DNA of 64,000 nucleotides from Paraburkholderia sp. ZP32-5 (GCF_021390495.1 NZ_JAJEJP010000001.1:3720001-3784000), one strand, 5' to 3'; shown: positions 1 to 10,537, counted from the first letter of the stretch. Numbers and translations are program-made. Notes: generated by a model from the sequence alone, not told the origin.

Positions 1-789
1 ATCGTCGGCACCGGCGGCGACGGCTCGCATACGTTCAATATTTCGACCGCGACGATGTTCGTGTCCGCGGCGGCCGGCGCGAAGGTCGCGAAACACGGCA
101 ATCGCGGCGTGTCGAGCAAGTCGGGCAGCGCGGACGTGCTCGAGGCGCTCGGCGTGAACATCGATCTGCAGCCGGACCAAGTTGCGGCGTCGATCGCGGA
201 AACAGGCATGGGCTTCATGTTCGCGCCGAACCATCATCCGGCGATGAAGAACGTCGCGCCGGTGCGCCGCGAGCTCGGCGTGCGCACGATCTTCAACATC
301 CTCGGGCCGCTGACCAACCCGGCCGGCGCGCCGAATCAGCTGATGGGCGTGTTCCACCCGGACCTCGTCGGCATCCAGGTGCGCGTGATGCAGCGCCTCG
401 GCGCAAAGCACGTGCTGGTCGTGTACGGTATGGACGGCATGGACGAAGTGTCGCTCGGCGGCGCCACCCAGGTCGGCGAACTGCGCGACGGCGAAATCCG
501 CGAGTACGAGATCCATCCGGAGGACTTCGGCATGCAAATGGTGTCGAACCGCACGCTGAAAGTGGCCGACGCAGGCGAATCGAAAGTCATGCTGCTTGAA
601 GCGCTCGACAACAAACCGGGCGTCGCACGCGAAATCGTCACGCTGAACGCGGGCACCGCGCTCTATGCGGCGAACGTGGTCGAGTCGATCGCGGACGGCA
701 TCGGGCTCGCGCGCGAAGCGATCGCGAGCGGCAAAGCGCGCGCGAAGGTCGACGAACTCGTGCGCTTCACGCAGCAATTCAAGCAGTAA
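1..789 (+). CDS. trpD: Anthranilate phosphoribosyltransferase (5'-truncated by window edge)
   Basis: Transfers the phosphoribosyl group of PRPP to anthranilate, the second step of tryptophan synthesis from chorismate; cytosolic. The reading frame is already open at base 1 with the PRPP-binding motif GTGGDG, so the N-terminal helical part lies outside the window. Family features follow: a KHGNRG stretch, the [13 protein letters not shown] segment and the ILGPLTNPA motif. About 262 residues are visible. It ends 18 bases before trpC and is clearly cotranscribed with it. Identification is secure from motifs and neighbour. Confidence 0.97.
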   Translation: MVGTGGDGSHTFNISTATMFVSAAAGAKVAKHGNRGVSSKSGSADVLEALGVNIDLQPDQVAASIAETGMGFMFAPNHHPAMKNVAPVRRELGVRTIFNILGPLTNPAGAPNQLMGVFHPDLVGIQVRVMQRLGAKHVLVVYGMDGMDEVSLGGATQVGELRDGEIREYEIHPEDFGMQMVSNRTLKVADAGESKVMLLEALDNKPGVAREIVTLNAGTALYAANVVESIADGIGLAREAIASGKARAKVDELVRFTQQFKQ

Positions 790-807
790 TCACGTAGCGA
801 GACATTT

Positions 808-1593
808 ATGAGCGATATTCTCGACCGCATCATCGCGGTCAAACGCGAAGAGGTCCGCGCGGCCGAACAGAGCGCGCCGCTCGAAGACTTGCGGCTCGAA
901 GCGTCGTCGCGCGATATCCGCGACTTCGTCGGCGCGTTGCGCGCCAAGCACGCAGCGGGTCTGGCCGCGGTGATCTCCGAGGTGAAGAAGGCGAGCCCGT
1001 CGAAGGGCGTGCTGCGCGAAAACTTCGTGCCGGCCGACATCGCGCGCTCGTATGAGAAGCACGGCGCCGCATGTTTGTCGGTGCTGACCGACGTGCAGTT
1101 CTTCCAGGGCAGCGTCGCTTATCTGCAGCAGGCGCGCGCCGCATGCCAGTTGCCAGTGCTGCGCAAGGACTTCATCGTCGATCCGTACCAGATCGTCGAA
1201 GCGCGCGCGATGGGCGCCGACGCGATCCTGCTGATCGCGGCCGCGCTTGAAACGTCGCAGATGCAGGACCTCGAAGCGCTCGCGCATTCGCTCGGCCTCG
1301 CGGTGCTGGTCGAAGTGCACGACAGCGCCGAGCTCAAGGAAGCGCTCACGTTGAAGACACCGCTGATCGGCATCAACAACCGCAATCTGCGCACGTTCGA
1401 AACGTCGCTGGAAACGACGATCGGCATGCTCGACGCGATTCCGGACGACCGTATCGTCGTCACCGAATCGGGCATCCTGTCGCGCGCGGACGTCGAACGG
1501 ATGCGCGCGTTGAACGTGCACACGTTCCTCGTCGGCGAGGCGTTCATGCGCGCCGAGGAGCCGGGCGTGGAACTTGCGCGAATGTTTTTCTGA
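808..1593 (+). CDS. trpC: Indole-3-glycerol phosphate synthase
   Basis: Closes the ring of the carboxyphenylamino-deoxyribulose phosphate intermediate to indole-3-glycerol phosphate in tryptophan synthesis. It is 261 residues long, the size of a monofunctional TrpC, so there is no fused TrpF. The TIM-barrel catalytic signatures are all present in order: [33 protein letters not shown] and VTESGI. The ATG follows the trpD stop by 18 bases with a short purine-rich ribosome site. Confidence 0.97.
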   Translation: MSDILDRIIAVKREEVRAAEQSAPLEDLRLEASSRDIRDFVGALRAKHAAGLAAVISEVKKASPSKGVLRENFVPADIARSYEKHGAACLSVLTDVQFFQGSVAYLQQARAACQLPVLRKDFIVDPYQIVEARAMGADAILLIAAALETSQMQDLEALAHSLGLAVLVEVHDSAELKEALTLKTPLIGINNRNLRTFETSLETTIGMLDAIPDDRIVVTESGILSRADVERMRALNVHTFLVGEAFMRAEEPGVELARMFF

Positions 1594-1632
1594 GCCCGCC
1601 GCTCACGCGGGCCGGTAACGCAAGGACGCATC

Positions 1633-2265
1633 ATGGGTATGGAACGCGAAATCAAGCTGGCGTTGCCGGCTGCGCAGGTGCAGGCGGCAACGCAGTGGTT
1701 CGTCGCGCGCGCCGGCACGGACGGTAAGCCGGTCAAGCTCGTGAATATTTACTTCGATACGCCCCAGTTGTCGCTGGCGTCGTCGAAGAGCGCGCTGCGT
1801 CTGCGGCAGACGCCGGACGGCTGGCTGCAAACCTTCAAGACGGTCGGCAACGCGACGAACGGTTTGCATAGCCGTCACGAATGGGAAATGCCGGTGGCGG
1901 GCGCGAAGCTCGAAATCGACGCGTTGCTGCAGGCATGCGACGAGCCCGCCGCGGCCGACGCGTTGCGCGCGGCCGCGCCGTCGTTGACCGAACTGTTTCG
2001 CACCAATTTCATGCGCACGTTGTGGCAGCTCGACGTCGATGGCGCGCAGGTCGAAGCGGCGATCGATCAGGGGGACGTGCTCGCGACCGTCGACGGCGAA
2101 GCGCGCCGCGCGCCGATCTCGGAAATCGAACTGGAACTGAAATCCGGCGACGAAGCAGCGCTTCACACGCTCGCGGCCGAACTCGGCAAACGGATTGCCG
2201 GCCTCGCGCCGGACGATATCAGCAAGGCGCAACGCGGCTATAAGTTGCGCGCCGGCGGGAGTTGA
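1633..2265 (+). CDS. CYTH domain-containing protein (probable inorganic triphosphatase)
   Basis: A 210-residue protein made of a single CYTH domain. The diagnostic ExExK motif is EREIK at residues 4-8, and further alternating charged strands (ALRLRQ, EWEMPV, EIELELK) form the acidic and basic tunnel of the triphosphate tunnel fold. Family members hydrolyse inorganic triphosphate or related substrates with a divalent metal. Unlike E. coli YgiF it has no C-terminal CHAD domain. It starts 39 bases after trpC on the same strand and may be cotranscribed. The exact substrate cannot be told from sequence. Confidence 0.85.
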   Translation: MGMEREIKLALPAAQVQAATQWFVARAGTDGKPVKLVNIYFDTPQLSLASSKSALRLRQTPDGWLQTFKTVGNATNGLHSRHEWEMPVAGAKLEIDALLQACDEPAAADALRAAAPSLTELFRTNFMRTLWQLDVDGAQVEAAIDQGDVLATVDGEARRAPISEIELELKSGDEAALHTLAAELGKRIAGLAPDDISKAQRGYKLRAGGS

Positions 2266-2518
2266 GCTGGCGGGCTACGTTCGGCCGGGCTGCGCTCAGC
2301 CTGAAATCGAACGGACGTGAAATCGAAGATCGGGCCTAAGTCCGGTGGCCCGGCCGGAGCCACTCTGGGCGCTGCGCCGGATAACCGTCAACGCGCCACG
2401 CAGCTCCGGATTACGTGCGATCGGCCCTTAACGCTCCGTGCTCGGCATCGAACATCGGGCGAAACTCAGCGGCCCGCTAACTTGAGCCCGGCCGCGTTTG
2501 CTGCGACACTTGCCCGCC

Positions 2519-3376
2519 ATGACCTCCGCCTCCCGTACCCGTTCCAATTCCTCGCAGGCGTCGCTATTCGACGACGCCGCGCCCGCCTCCGCCGAGGCAG
2601 CAGCCGCGACGACCGCAACTTCCACCGCGCCTCAGCACCGCGCAGACAACACCGCCCCGCCCACGCTCGAAGCCCAGTTCGCCGCGCTCCCCGCGGCGTG
2701 GCGCGCGCATCTGAAATCGTTCATCGACAGCGACGCTTATGCGCCGTTGTGCCGTTTCGTCGACGGCGAGCGCGCGGCCGGCAAAACCATCTACCCGGCC
2801 GACGTGTTCCGCGCGCTGCGCCTGACGAGTCCCGACGACGTGAAAGTCGTGATCCTCGGCCAGGACCCGTATCACGGCGAAGACCGCGGCACGCCGCAGG
2901 CCCACGGACTCGCATTTTCGGTCGCGCCGCACGTGCGCCCGCCGCCGTCGTTGCGCAACATCTTCAAGGAAATCGCCGCGAGCCTCGGCTACGAAACGCC
3001 GCAACATGGCTGTCTCGACAGTTGGGCGAAACAGGGCGTGCTGCTGCTGAACACGGTGCTCACCGTCGAGCGCGACAGCGCCGCGAGCCACGCAAAACGC
3101 GGCTGGGAGAAATGCACGGACACGCTGATCCACGAACTCGCGACGCGCCACGACGGCCTCGTGTTCATGCTGTGGGGCGCGCATGCGCAGGCCAAACGCG
3201 CGCTGCTCGGTGGCAAGTCGCACTACGTGCTGGAGGCGCCCCATCCGTCGCCGTTGTCCGCGCATCGCGGCTTCCTCGGCTGCGGGCACTTCGCGAAAGC
3301 GAACGAGTATCTGGTGAAGCACGGCCGCGAGCCGATCGACTGGCGTTTGCCGGATGAAGCGCAAATGCTCGCGTGA
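2519..3376 (+). CDS. ung: Uracil-DNA glycosylase, family 1
   Basis: Removes uracil from DNA to start base excision repair. The water-activating motif GQDPYHG is at residues 114-120 (catalytic Asp116), followed by the LLLNTVLTV segment and the DNA-intercalating [10 protein letters not shown] loop near the C-terminus. The protein is 285 residues, longer than E. coli Ung, because of a low-complexity Ala/Thr/Ser-rich N-terminus of about 50 residues. ATG at 2519 is preferred over an in-frame TTG seven codons upstream. A terminator follows at 3451. Confidence 0.95.
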   Translation: MTSASRTRSNSSQASLFDDAAPASAEAAAATTATSTAPQHRADNTAPPTLEAQFAALPAAWRAHLKSFIDSDAYAPLCRFVDGERAAGKTIYPADVFRALRLTSPDDVKVVILGQDPYHGEDRGTPQAHGLAFSVAPHVRPPPSLRNIFKEIAASLGYETPQHGCLDSWAKQGVLLLNTVLTVERDSAASHAKRGWEKCTDTLIHELATRHDGLVFMLWGAHAQAKRALLGGKSHYVLEAPHPSPLSAHRGFLGCGHFAKANEYLVKHGREPIDWRLPDEAQMLA

Positions 3377-3450
3377 TGATGCGGCAATGCGCGCCGGCAT
3401 CGGCGCGCTGATGCATAACCCGTGCAGACCACGAGCGGGAGAAAACAAAA

Positions 3451-3486
3451 ACGCCACGGATGATCAACTCATCCGTGGCGTTTTTC
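3451..3486. terminator. Bidirectional intrinsic terminator between ung and azoR
   Basis: Perfect 13-bp inverted repeat, arms 3451-3463 and 3469-3481, five-base loop, with an A-run on the left and a T-run on the right. It can therefore end transcripts from both the rightward ung and the leftward azoR. Confidence 0.9.
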
Positions 3487-3561
3487 ATTCCTTCGCGCTC
3501 ACCGCAACGAAGCGGCGCTGCGCGGCATAACCGGCCGGCTCAACCGGCCCATGCCATTCGC

Positions 3562-4158
3562 TCAAACCGCGGCGATCGCCTCACGCGCCGAAGCCAGCGC
3601 GGCGGTCGCGGCGTCCGGGCCCATGTTCAGGCCTTCCGCGTAGATGAAGTTCACATCGGTCATGCCGAGGAAGCCGAGGAACGTCTTCAGATACGGCGTC
3701 TGGCTGTCGTTCGGCGTGCCGGCATACTTGCCGCCGCGCGCCGACACCACGTGAACCTTCTTGCCCGTCACGAGACCTTCCGCACCGTTCGCGCCGTAGC
3801 GGAACGTAATGCCGGCACGTGCGATGAAATCGAAATACGTCTTCAGTTGCGACGAGATGCCGAAGTTGTACATCGGCGCGCCGATCACGACGATATCGGC
3901 GGCTTGCAGTTCGGCGATCAGCGCTTCGCTGCGCGCGGCGATCGCGGCCTGCTCCGGCGTACGTTGGTCGGCCGGCGTGAAGAATGCGCCCAGCACGACG
4001 TCGTCGAGGTGCGACAGCGGCTCGGCTTGCAGGTTACGGACGACGACTTGCGCGCCCGGGTTCGACTGTTGCAGCTTTTCGGTCAACTCGTTGATGAGCA
4101 GCGTCGAGTTCGCGCCTTGCGAGCGGGCTGCCGAGTTGATTTGCAGGATCGTGGTCAT
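3562..4158 (-). CDS. azoR: FMN-dependent NADH-azoreductase
   Basis: Flavodoxin-fold oxidoreductase of 198 residues that reduces quinones and azo compounds with NADH; cytosolic homodimer in characterised relatives. The N-terminus ([18 protein letters not shown]) is the FMN phosphate-binding strand-loop, [16 protein letters not shown] is the family flavin-binding segment and [10 protein letters not shown] matches the second flavin loop. The ATG at 4158 has a GGAG ribosome site. It stands alone, with a terminator on its 3' side. Confidence 0.93.
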   Translation of the reverse strand: MTTILQINSAARSQGANSTLLINELTEKLQQSNPGAQVVVRNLQAEPLSHLDDVVLGAFFTPADQRTPEQAAIAARSEALIAELQAADIVVIGAPMYNFGISSQLKTYFDFIARAGITFRYGANGAEGLVTGKKVHVVSARGGKYAGTPNDSQTPYLKTFLGFLGMTDVNFIYAEGLNMGPDAATAALASAREAIAAV

Positions 4159-4361
4159 GGTTGACTCCAGTAGGGGGCGCGCTGTGTTGCGCGAGTGGAG
4201 TCATTGTGTTTTTTTACCGGCCGCCGAAAAAGCCGTCCGGCGGCGACGGATTGTTGCACTGGTAGAACAATCCGCAGCCTTCGTCAGCCGATTGATAGCT
4301 GACTGGACGACGATCCGTGGGCGCCCCGGATGGCGGCCTGGACAGCCGCCCGGCTGACCAA

Positions 4362-6152
4362 TCAGCTCGCCAGCCAGCGCTCACGCGCCTTACGCGTGCC
4401 GGCCTGCTTTGCATCGACGGTGAGCTTGTAGCGCGCCACTTCGGGGCCATCGAGCTTCACTTGCGTGACGCGCAGCTCGTCGCGGCGGAACGCGTGCACT
4501 TCAACCTTCGCGCCCGGCTGATAGCGCGCGAGCAGGCCGTCGAGATTGCCGCCGGTCACGCGCAGACCATCCAGCGCGATCAGCACGTCGCCGGCGGACA
4601 ATCCCGCCTTCTGCGCGGCGCTGCCTTCGTGCACCGCCGCCAGCATGCAATCCGCGCCGCCACGCAGCCGCACGCCGAGCGACGGCTTGCCGTTCCTGTC
4701 CACGTCCGGCGCGAGTGTGACGCCGAACGGCGCGAGCAGCGTATCGAGCGGCAGATCGTGGGTGCCGCGCACGCCGTCGGCGAACAGCTCGGCCAACTGC
4801 GCGCCGGTCGCTTCCGTAAACAGCGCCTCGATTTCGCTTTCGTCGACGCCGACCGGTTTGCCGCGATAGAAGTCGCGGCCGAAGCGCTGCCACAACAGCC
4901 GCATCACGTCATCGAGCGATTTGCGGTTGCCGGTCTGCGCGCGAATCGTCAGATCGAATGCGAGCGCGATCAGCGAGCCCTTCGTGTAGTAGCTGACGAT
5001 CGCGTTCGGCGCGTTCTCGTCCTGGCGGTAGTACTTGACCCAGGCGTCGAACGAGCTTTCGGCGACGCTCTGCTTGAGCCGTCCGCTGCCGCGCTGCACA
5101 CCGCCGATGACCTTGCCGAGCAAGCCGAAATAGTCGTCCGCCGAAATCACGCCGCTGCGCACGAGAATCAGGTCGTCGTAATACGACGTGAAACCCTCGA
5201 ACAGCCACAGCAGCGACGTGTAGTTCTCGACGCTCAGATCGTACGGCGCAAACGCGGCCGGCTTGATGCGCTTCACGTTCCACGTATGGAAGTATTCGTG
5301 GCTGCACAGGCCGAGGTAGGTCCGGTAGCCCTCGCTCATCGTGTCGCGGCCCTCGACCGGCAGATCGGTGCGGTTGCAGATCAGCGCGGTCGACGCGCGA
5401 TGCTCGAGCCCGCCGTAACCATCGGTGACGGCCTGGGTCATGAACACGTAGCGATCGACCGGTGCCTTCTTCGACTTCGGTTCGAACAACGCGATCTGCG
5501 CCTCGCAGATGCGCTTCAGATCCCGGCACAAGCGCGCCATGTCGAGCCCGATCACGCGTCCGCCGATCACCACGTCATGCGGCACGCCATGCGCCTTGAA
5601 AGTCGCGAGCGCAAACTCGCCGAGTGTCACAGGATGGTCGATCAGTTCGTCATAGTTCTGTGCACGGTACTCGCCGAAGCCGTAGCGCTTCGTGCCGCGC
5701 GCTTCCGGCAACGCGGTCGCGACGCGCCAGTTGCGGTACGCGGCGCCTTGCGGCTTCTGGATATCCACCACGCACTGCGCGTCCTCATGGCCGAGCGGCG
5801 CGAGGAACACGCTCGTGCCGTTGAAAAAGCCGGTCGTGTCATCCAGATGCGCGGCGCGCACCGACAGGTCCCATGCGTACACCTCGTAGCGCAGCGTCAG
5901 CGCGCCCTTCACCGGCGCGGCGTGCCACGTGTGCTTGTCGACCTTCTCGATGCGCACCTTGCGGCCCGCCTCGTTCACCGCGCGCAGCGTGACGATGTTG
6001 CGCGCGAACTCGCGCACCATGTAGCTGCCCGGAATCCACACCGGCAGCATGAAACGCTGGCCGGCCGGATCGGGATCGGCAACGGTCACGGTAACTTCGA
6101 ACAGGTGGGCGGCGGGTTGACTTGGAACGATGGTGTAGCGGATCGGCTTCAT
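4362..6152 (-). CDS. M61 family peptidase (glycyl aminopeptidase-like) with PDZ domain
   Basis: A 596-residue zinc peptidase. GYGGLEH (residues 245-251) and the zinc motif HEYFH (285-289) with downstream Glu319 in LFEGF are the M61 active-site set. An N-terminal beta-rich domain precedes it, and a PDZ domain (roughly 490-560, with GLSAGDVLIALDG) lies near the C-terminus. Characterised relatives release N-terminal glycine or alanine. No clear signal peptide is visible. It follows dsbC on the same strand after 138 bases. The physiological substrate is unknown. Confidence 0.9.
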   Translation of the reverse strand: MKPIRYTIVPSQPAAHLFEVTVTVADPDPAGQRFMLPVWIPGSYMVREFARNIVTLRAVNEAGRKVRIEKVDKHTWHAAPVKGALTLRYEVYAWDLSVRAAHLDDTTGFFNGTSVFLAPLGHEDAQCVVDIQKPQGAAYRNWRVATALPEARGTKRYGFGEYRAQNYDELIDHPVTLGEFALATFKAHGVPHDVVIGGRVIGLDMARLCRDLKRICEAQIALFEPKSKKAPVDRYVFMTQAVTDGYGGLEHRASTALICNRTDLPVEGRDTMSEGYRTYLGLCSHEYFHTWNVKRIKPAAFAPYDLSVENYTSLLWLFEGFTSYYDDLILVRSGVISADDYFGLLGKVIGGVQRGSGRLKQSVAESSFDAWVKYYRQDENAPNAIVSYYTKGSLIALAFDLTIRAQTGNRKSLDDVMRLLWQRFGRDFYRGKPVGVDESEIEALFTEATGAQLAELFADGVRGTHDLPLDTLLAPFGVTLAPDVDRNGKPSLGVRLRGGADCMLAAVHEGSAAQKAGLSAGDVLIALDGLRVTGGNLDGLLARYQPGAKVEVHAFRRDELRVTQVKLDGPEVARYKLTVDAKQAGTRKARERWLAS

Positions 6153-6290
6153 CGGCGGCGATTGGCAGAGGTCAGGAGAATGAGGCGAAGAGGTTCGGGG
6201 CTCGATACGAAAGGAGGCGCTTTGCGCGCCTCCAGATTTCCGCGTGCCGCGCCCCCGGTGGCGTGCGCGGCGGTGTGCTCAACGGCGCGC

Positions 6291-7016
6291 TCAGTGCACC
6301 GCGGACATTTCGCGGTCCAGCCGTTCGGCCGGCACGGCGCCCGGCAGGCGGCGGCCGTCGGCGAGAAATACCGTCGGCGTGCCTTCCACGTTCATGGCAT
6401 GGCCGAGCGCAAGGTTCTTGTCGATCGCGCCGGTGTCGCAGGTGGCGGCGGCGGTCGGCGCCTGATGGTCCTGCATCCACGATTCCCACGCTTTCGCACG
6501 GTCCGCCGAGCACCAGATCGACTTCGACTTGACCGTCGAATCCGGCGACAGCACCGGGTACAGGAACGTGTAAACCGTCACGTTATCGATCGACTTCAGC
6601 GAAGTTTCGAGCTGCTTGCAGTACGGGCAGTTCGGATCCGAGAACACGGCGATCTTGCGCGAGCCGTTGCCGCGCACCACCTTCACCGCGTTCGCAAACG
6701 GCAGGCTCGCGAAATCGATGCGGTTGGTTTCCGCGAGACGCGCTTCGGTCAGGTTCTTGCGGGTCTTCGCGTCGACCAGGTCGCCGAGCATCAGGTAGTC
6801 GCCGTTGGCATCGCTATAGATGATCTGCGTGCCGAGGTTCACCTCGTAGAGGCCGGCGATCGGCGACTTCGTGACGCTCTTGATCGTCACGTCGGAAAGG
6901 CGCGTTTGCAGCGTGGCTTTGAGCTTGTCGGTGGCCTGGTCGGCCTGGGCCGAGCAGCCGAGCGTGGCGGCAGCGATCGCGAGCGCGGCGGCTGCCATGC
7001 GGAAGGTCTTTTTCAT
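6291..7016 (-). CDS. dsbC: DsbC-type periplasmic thiol:disulfide interchange protein
   Basis: Disulfide isomerase/reductase of 241 residues that corrects wrong disulfides in the periplasm, kept reduced by DsbD in known systems. A hydrophobic signal sequence covers about residues 7-25, then an N-terminal dimerisation domain (EVNLGTQIIYSDANGDYLMLGDL), then a thioredoxin fold with redox motif CPYC at 130-133. The signal contains an LGC triplet that could be read as a weak lipobox, but SAQA also gives a normal signal peptidase I site. Confidence 0.93.
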   Translation of the reverse strand: MKKTFRMAAAALAIAAATLGCSAQADQATDKLKATLQTRLSDVTIKSVTKSPIAGLYEVNLGTQIIYSDANGDYLMLGDLVDAKTRKNLTEARLAETNRIDFASLPFANAVKVVRGNGSRKIAVFSDPNCPYCKQLETSLKSIDNVTVYTFLYPVLSPDSTVKSKSIWCSADRAKAWESWMQDHQAPTAAATCDTGAIDKNLALGHAMNVEGTPTVFLADGRRLPGAVPAERLDREMSAVH

Positions 7017-7190
7017 GCTGGAGTCCTGGGTTCAGTCGGTCGCGCATCGCGCGCCTCTTTCGCGTTCCGGCCGGATAATTTTGCCGGTTTCGGGCCGGAT
7101 CGCGAGGTGGCAATCCGCCCATCATACCCGTCCCGGCGGCCGTTTACCGGCCATCGGCTCTCCGCGCGACGCCGCGCAGGGCCGTCCTCG

Positions 7191-8363
7191 TCACCCGAGC
7201 GCGGCCGACACCAGCCAGCGCTTGATGAACGGCTGCGCGCCGACGAACGCCATGCCGGTATTGCGCACCGCCCGCGCGAGCGGGCCGGGCACCGAGAACA
7301 GTTTCTGCAGGCCGTCGGTCGCGATCATCAGCGCGCGAATGTCTTCGCGGCGCGCGCGTTCGTAGCGGCGCAGCAGCACCATGTCGCCGAGATCGCGGAA
7401 CGATTCCTTGCCGGCCACCGTGCTCGCGAGCGCAGCGACATCGCGCAAGCCGAGGTTCATCCCCTGGCCGGCGAGCGGATGGATCAGATGCGCGGCGTCG
7501 CCCACCAGCGCGACGCGTGGCGCGACCAGCCGGTCCACGGTCTGCAGCGCGAGCGGAAAGCCTTGCGCGGGCGTCACGCATTCGAGCGCGCCGAACTGGC
7601 CGCCGGTCACGTGCTCCACTTCGGCCGCGAGCCGTTCGGGATCGAGCGCGAGCAACCGTTCCGCGTGTTCGGTGCGCGCCGACCAGACCAGCGACTGGTG
7701 GCCGTCCGGCATCGGCAGCAGCGCGATGATTTCACCATCGCGAAACCACTGGTAAGCGGTTTCGCCGTGCGGCTTCGCGGCCTTGAAATTGGCGACCACG
7801 CCGGTCTGTTTGTAGTCGCGCCGCACCATCTTCGAGCCGATCTGCGCACGCACCCACGAATGCGCGCCGTCCGCGCCGATCACCAGGTCGGCTTCAAGTA
7901 CGTTGCCATTCGCGAGTCCGACGCTCGCGCTATCCGCACTGAAATCGAGCGCCTGCGCGCGCGTGTCGATCCACGTGAGGTTCGGCTGGAAGCGCAGCGC
8001 CGCATCCAGCGCGCGCTCGATCACCGACGATTCGACGATCCACGCGAGCTGCGGCACCGAAGCCTGGAATGCGGAAAAGTGCAGTTCGGCATGCGCGTCG
8101 CCGTAGACACGCATGTCGTAGACGGGGCCAAGCCGCGCATGATCGAGCGCCTGCCAGACCCGCAGCCGCTCGAGCAAAGCCTGCGAACTCGATGACAGCG
8201 CATAGACCCGTGAGTCGAAAGCCGCGCCGGCGGGCAGTGCCGCGCACGGCTGCGCGAGCAGCGCGACACGCAGTCCGCCTTGCGTGAGTGCGAGCGCCGC
8301 GGTCTTGCCGACGAGCCCGCCGCCGATCACGGCGGCATCAAAGGTCTGGTGATGTGCGTTCAT
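7191..8363 (-). CDS. UbiH/UbiF/VisC family FAD-dependent hydroxylase
   Basis: Aromatic-ring hydroxylase of 390 residues, most likely in ubiquinone synthesis. The N-terminal FAD-binding GGGLVG is at residues 14-19. The GADGAHS motif and the second FAD motif GDAAHLIHPLAGQGMNLG are both intact. The family covers UbiH, UbiF and UbiI, which hydroxylate different ring positions; sequence inspection alone does not decide which this is. It is the first gene of a leftward group with dsbC and the M61 peptidase. Confidence 0.88.
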   Translation of the reverse strand: MNAHHQTFDAAVIGGGLVGKTAALALTQGGLRVALLAQPCAALPAGAAFDSRVYALSSSSQALLERLRVWQALDHARLGPVYDMRVYGDAHAELHFSAFQASVPQLAWIVESSVIERALDAALRFQPNLTWIDTRAQALDFSADSASVGLANGNVLEADLVIGADGAHSWVRAQIGSKMVRRDYKQTGVVANFKAAKPHGETAYQWFRDGEIIALLPMPDGHQSLVWSARTEHAERLLALDPERLAAEVEHVTGGQFGALECVTPAQGFPLALQTVDRLVAPRVALVGDAAHLIHPLAGQGMNLGLRDVAALASTVAGKESFRDLGDMVLLRRYERARREDIRALMIATDGLQKLFSVPGPLARAVRNTGMAFVGAQPFIKRWLVSAALG

Positions 8364-8577
8364 GCGCGCATTATAGCCGCGGGGGGTGCGAGGGACGGAC
8401 CAGACGGGAGCGGGGTTTGGGCTTGGTGCAGGGCTTGCGGGTGGGGCTGGAATGCGGCGTCGCGTACGGCGCCGGAGCCCGATTCGGAAGTGTGACGAAG
8501 AGACCTATGGTCAGGCACTGGACTCCCGTGGGGAGTGGCCTTGTCGCCCGGTATTACGAAGTTCCGCGATGAAGCGC

Positions 8578-8609
8578 GACCGCGAAGGGTGGATCTAAGT
8601 TTCGCGGTC
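8578..8609. repeat. Inverted repeat downstream of the 122-residue gene
   Basis: Nine-base perfect arms (8578-8586 and 8601-8609, GACCGCGAA) around a 14-base spacer, just past the stop of the leftward gene at 8619. It has no T-run, so it is at best a weak terminator or a 3'-end stabiliser. Confidence 0.35.
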
Positions 8610-8618
8610 AGCACCGCG

Positions 8619-8987
8619 TCAGTGCGCCGCGCTGCTCGCGGCGAGCGCCGCATTCGCCTCACGCATGCGCATGAAATCGCGATCGGAAGACAGGATGCGC
8701 CACGCCGCCGCTTCGAGCTGCGCCTTGCGATCGCGTTGGTCGCCGCGCACCGCGCAGTCGGGGAACACACGGTCGAATACCTGCCACAGAGAATCGAAAT
8801 CATTCCTGTCGGCGAACTGCGCGATGTTCGCCCGATCCTCTTTGGAAAGGCGGTTCGTCAGGCAATCGATTGTCTGCCGGTCTGTCGTGGCCTGGGCTTC
8901 GTCGAAATTCGGCGCAATCCACGTGACGACCACGCCTACCACGAGTGCGACGGCAACGCCCGCCCCAATCCATCGAATCACTCTCAC
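8619..8987 (-). CDS. Hypothetical membrane-anchored protein
   Basis: A 122-residue protein not recognised as a known family. Residues 1-25 form one transmembrane or uncleaved signal segment (IGAGVAVALVVGVVVTWI). The rest is soluble, charged and mostly helical, with two cysteines (in IDCLTNR and FPDCAVR) that could form a disulfide if exported. It lies alone between the ubiH-like gene and ychF and reads away from ychF. G+C and codon use resemble its neighbours, so it is probably a real gene. Confidence 0.7.
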   Translation of the reverse strand: MRVIRWIGAGVAVALVVGVVVTWIAPNFDEAQATTDRQTIDCLTNRLSKEDRANIAQFADRNDFDSLWQVFDRVFPDCAVRGDQRDRKAQLEAAAWRILSSDRDFMRMREANAALAASSAAH

Positions 8988-9093
8988 ACCTGTCTCCCCG
9001 AAATTAGCTCTGGCGGCCTTGGTCTGACGATTCTACAGTGCCTGCGCGGAAATGCACCCCGCTGCGCCAGACGGTCCGCCGGGGCGGACGGGT

Positions 9094-9099
9094 TACAAT
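9094..9099 (+). promoter_or_regulatory. Candidate -10 element upstream of ychF
   Basis: TACAAT lies in the 277-base gene-free stretch before ychF, about 165 bases upstream of its start. No convincing -35 box is seen at the right spacing, so this is only a candidate. Confidence 0.3.
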
Positions 9100-9264
9100 T
9101 GCGCTTTCCGTGAAAACTCGCACTCAATCGTCGAGCCAACGCCCCGATCCGGTGCTTGTCCGCTCCGCTGAGCCTGCCCTGGCGCCCCCCGCGCGAAGGC
9201 CTTTCCGAATCCGCGCGCAGCGTCGAGCGCATCACGCAACTTACTGATTCACTGAAGGATTTCC

Positions 9265-10359
9265 ATGAGCCTCAAATGCGGCATCGTCGGCTTGCCCAAC
9301 GTCGGCAAGTCCACCCTGTTCAACGCGCTGACGAAGGCGGGCATCGCCGCCGAAAACTATCCGTTCTGCACGATCGAGCCGAACGTCGGCATCGTCGAAG
9401 TGCCGGATGCGCGTCTGAAGGCGCTCGCCGAAATCGTCAAGCCCGAACGCATCATGCCGGCAGTGGTGGAATTCGTCGACATCGCCGGTCTCGTGGCCGG
9501 CGCGAGCAAGGGTGAAGGCCTCGGCAACCAGTTCCTCGCGAACATCCGCGAAACCGATGCGATCACGCACGTCGTGCGCTGCTTCGAAGACGAGAACGTG
9601 ATTCACGTCGCGAACAAGGTCGATCCGCTGTCGGACATCGAAGTGATCAACACCGAGCTCGCGCTCGCCGACCTCGCGACCGTCGAAAAAGCCCTCTCGC
9701 GCTATTCGAAAGCCGCCAAGTCGGGCAACGACAAGGAAGCGGCAAAGAACGCCGCGGTGCTGGAAAAGGTCCGCGCGCAGCTCGACCAGGCCAAGCCGGT
9801 CCGCGCGCTCGATCTGACCGATGAAGAACAGGCCACGCTGAAGCCGTTCTGCCTGATCACCGCGAAGCCGACGATGTATGTCGCCAACGTGAAGGAAAAC
9901 GGTTTCGAGAACAACCCGCATCTCGACGCGGTCACGAAGCTCGCGGCGGCCGAAGGCGCGCCGGTGGTGGCCGTATGCGCTGCGGTCGAAGCGGAAATCG
10001 CCGACCTCGACGAAGCCGACATGGAAGTGTTCCTCGCCGACATGGGCATGGACGAGCCGGGCCTGAACCGCGTGATCCGCGCGGGCTTCAAGCTGCTCGG
10101 CCTGCAAACGTACTTCACGGCCGGCGTGAAGGAAGTGCGCGCGTGGACGATCCATATCGGCGACACCGCGCCGAAGGCGGCCGGTGCGATCCACACCGAT
10201 TTCGAGCGCGGCTTCATCCGCGCGCAGACGATCAGCTTCGACGACTACGTCGCGTACAAGGGCGAGCAAGGCGCGAAGGAAGCCGGCAAGATGCGCGCGG
10301 AAGGCAAGGAATACGTCGTGCACGATGGCGACGTGATGAACTTCCTGTTCAACGTCTAA
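9265..10359 (+). CDS. ychF: Redox-regulated P-loop ATPase YchF (OLA1 family)
   Basis: Universally conserved TRAFAC-class nucleotide hydrolase of 364 residues that binds ribosomes and, unusually for an Obg-like protein, prefers ATP. Walker A is GLPNVGKST near residue 8, switch II is the DIAGLV segment, and the C-terminal TGS-like domain ends in [18 protein letters not shown], the hallmark tail of the family. Start ATG has a GAAGGA ribosome site. Single gene, closed by a terminator shared with the convergent M81 gene. Confidence 0.97.
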   Translation: MSLKCGIVGLPNVGKSTLFNALTKAGIAAENYPFCTIEPNVGIVEVPDARLKALAEIVKPERIMPAVVEFVDIAGLVAGASKGEGLGNQFLANIRETDAITHVVRCFEDENVIHVANKVDPLSDIEVINTELALADLATVEKALSRYSKAAKSGNDKEAAKNAAVLEKVRAQLDQAKPVRALDLTDEEQATLKPFCLITAKPTMYVANVKENGFENNPHLDAVTKLAAAEGAPVVAVCAAVEAEIADLDEADMEVFLADMGMDEPGLNRVIRAGFKLLGLQTYFTAGVKEVRAWTIHIGDTAPKAAGAIHTDFERGFIRAQTISFDDYVAYKGEQGAKEAGKMRAEGKEYVVHDGDVMNFLFNV

Positions 10360-10481
10360 GCGCCAGGTCTGCCAGGTCTGACGCGACACAGGAAACGGCA
10401 GCGTGCAACGCGCTGCCGGCTTCGAGCAGCTTCGCTGCTTGGAGCAGAGTAGAAACACGCGCGAGAAGGGCAAGCAAAGAA

Positions 10482-10514
10482 AAACGGCGGCTCGTCATGA
10501 TCGAGCCGCCGTTT
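10482..10514. terminator. Bidirectional terminator between ychF and the M81 gene
   Basis: Thirteen-base perfect arms at 10482-10494 and 10502-10514 (AAACGGCGGCTCG) with a seven-base loop, an A-rich left side and a short T-run on the right. It sits between two convergent genes. Confidence 0.85.
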
Positions 10515-10537
10515 GCGTAAATGGCCCTAAAAACCCG

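Noticed and set aside
2498..2518. TTG start seven codons upstream of ung
   Set aside because: The ATG at 2519 gives the normal N-terminus and is a stronger start codon.
4317..8195. A plus-strand open frame of about 1290 codons
   Set aside because: It lies opposite the M61 peptidase, dsbC and the ubiH-like gene, whose motifs are clear. Its translation is Arg/Ala/His-rich low complexity, typical of antisense frames in high-G+C DNA.
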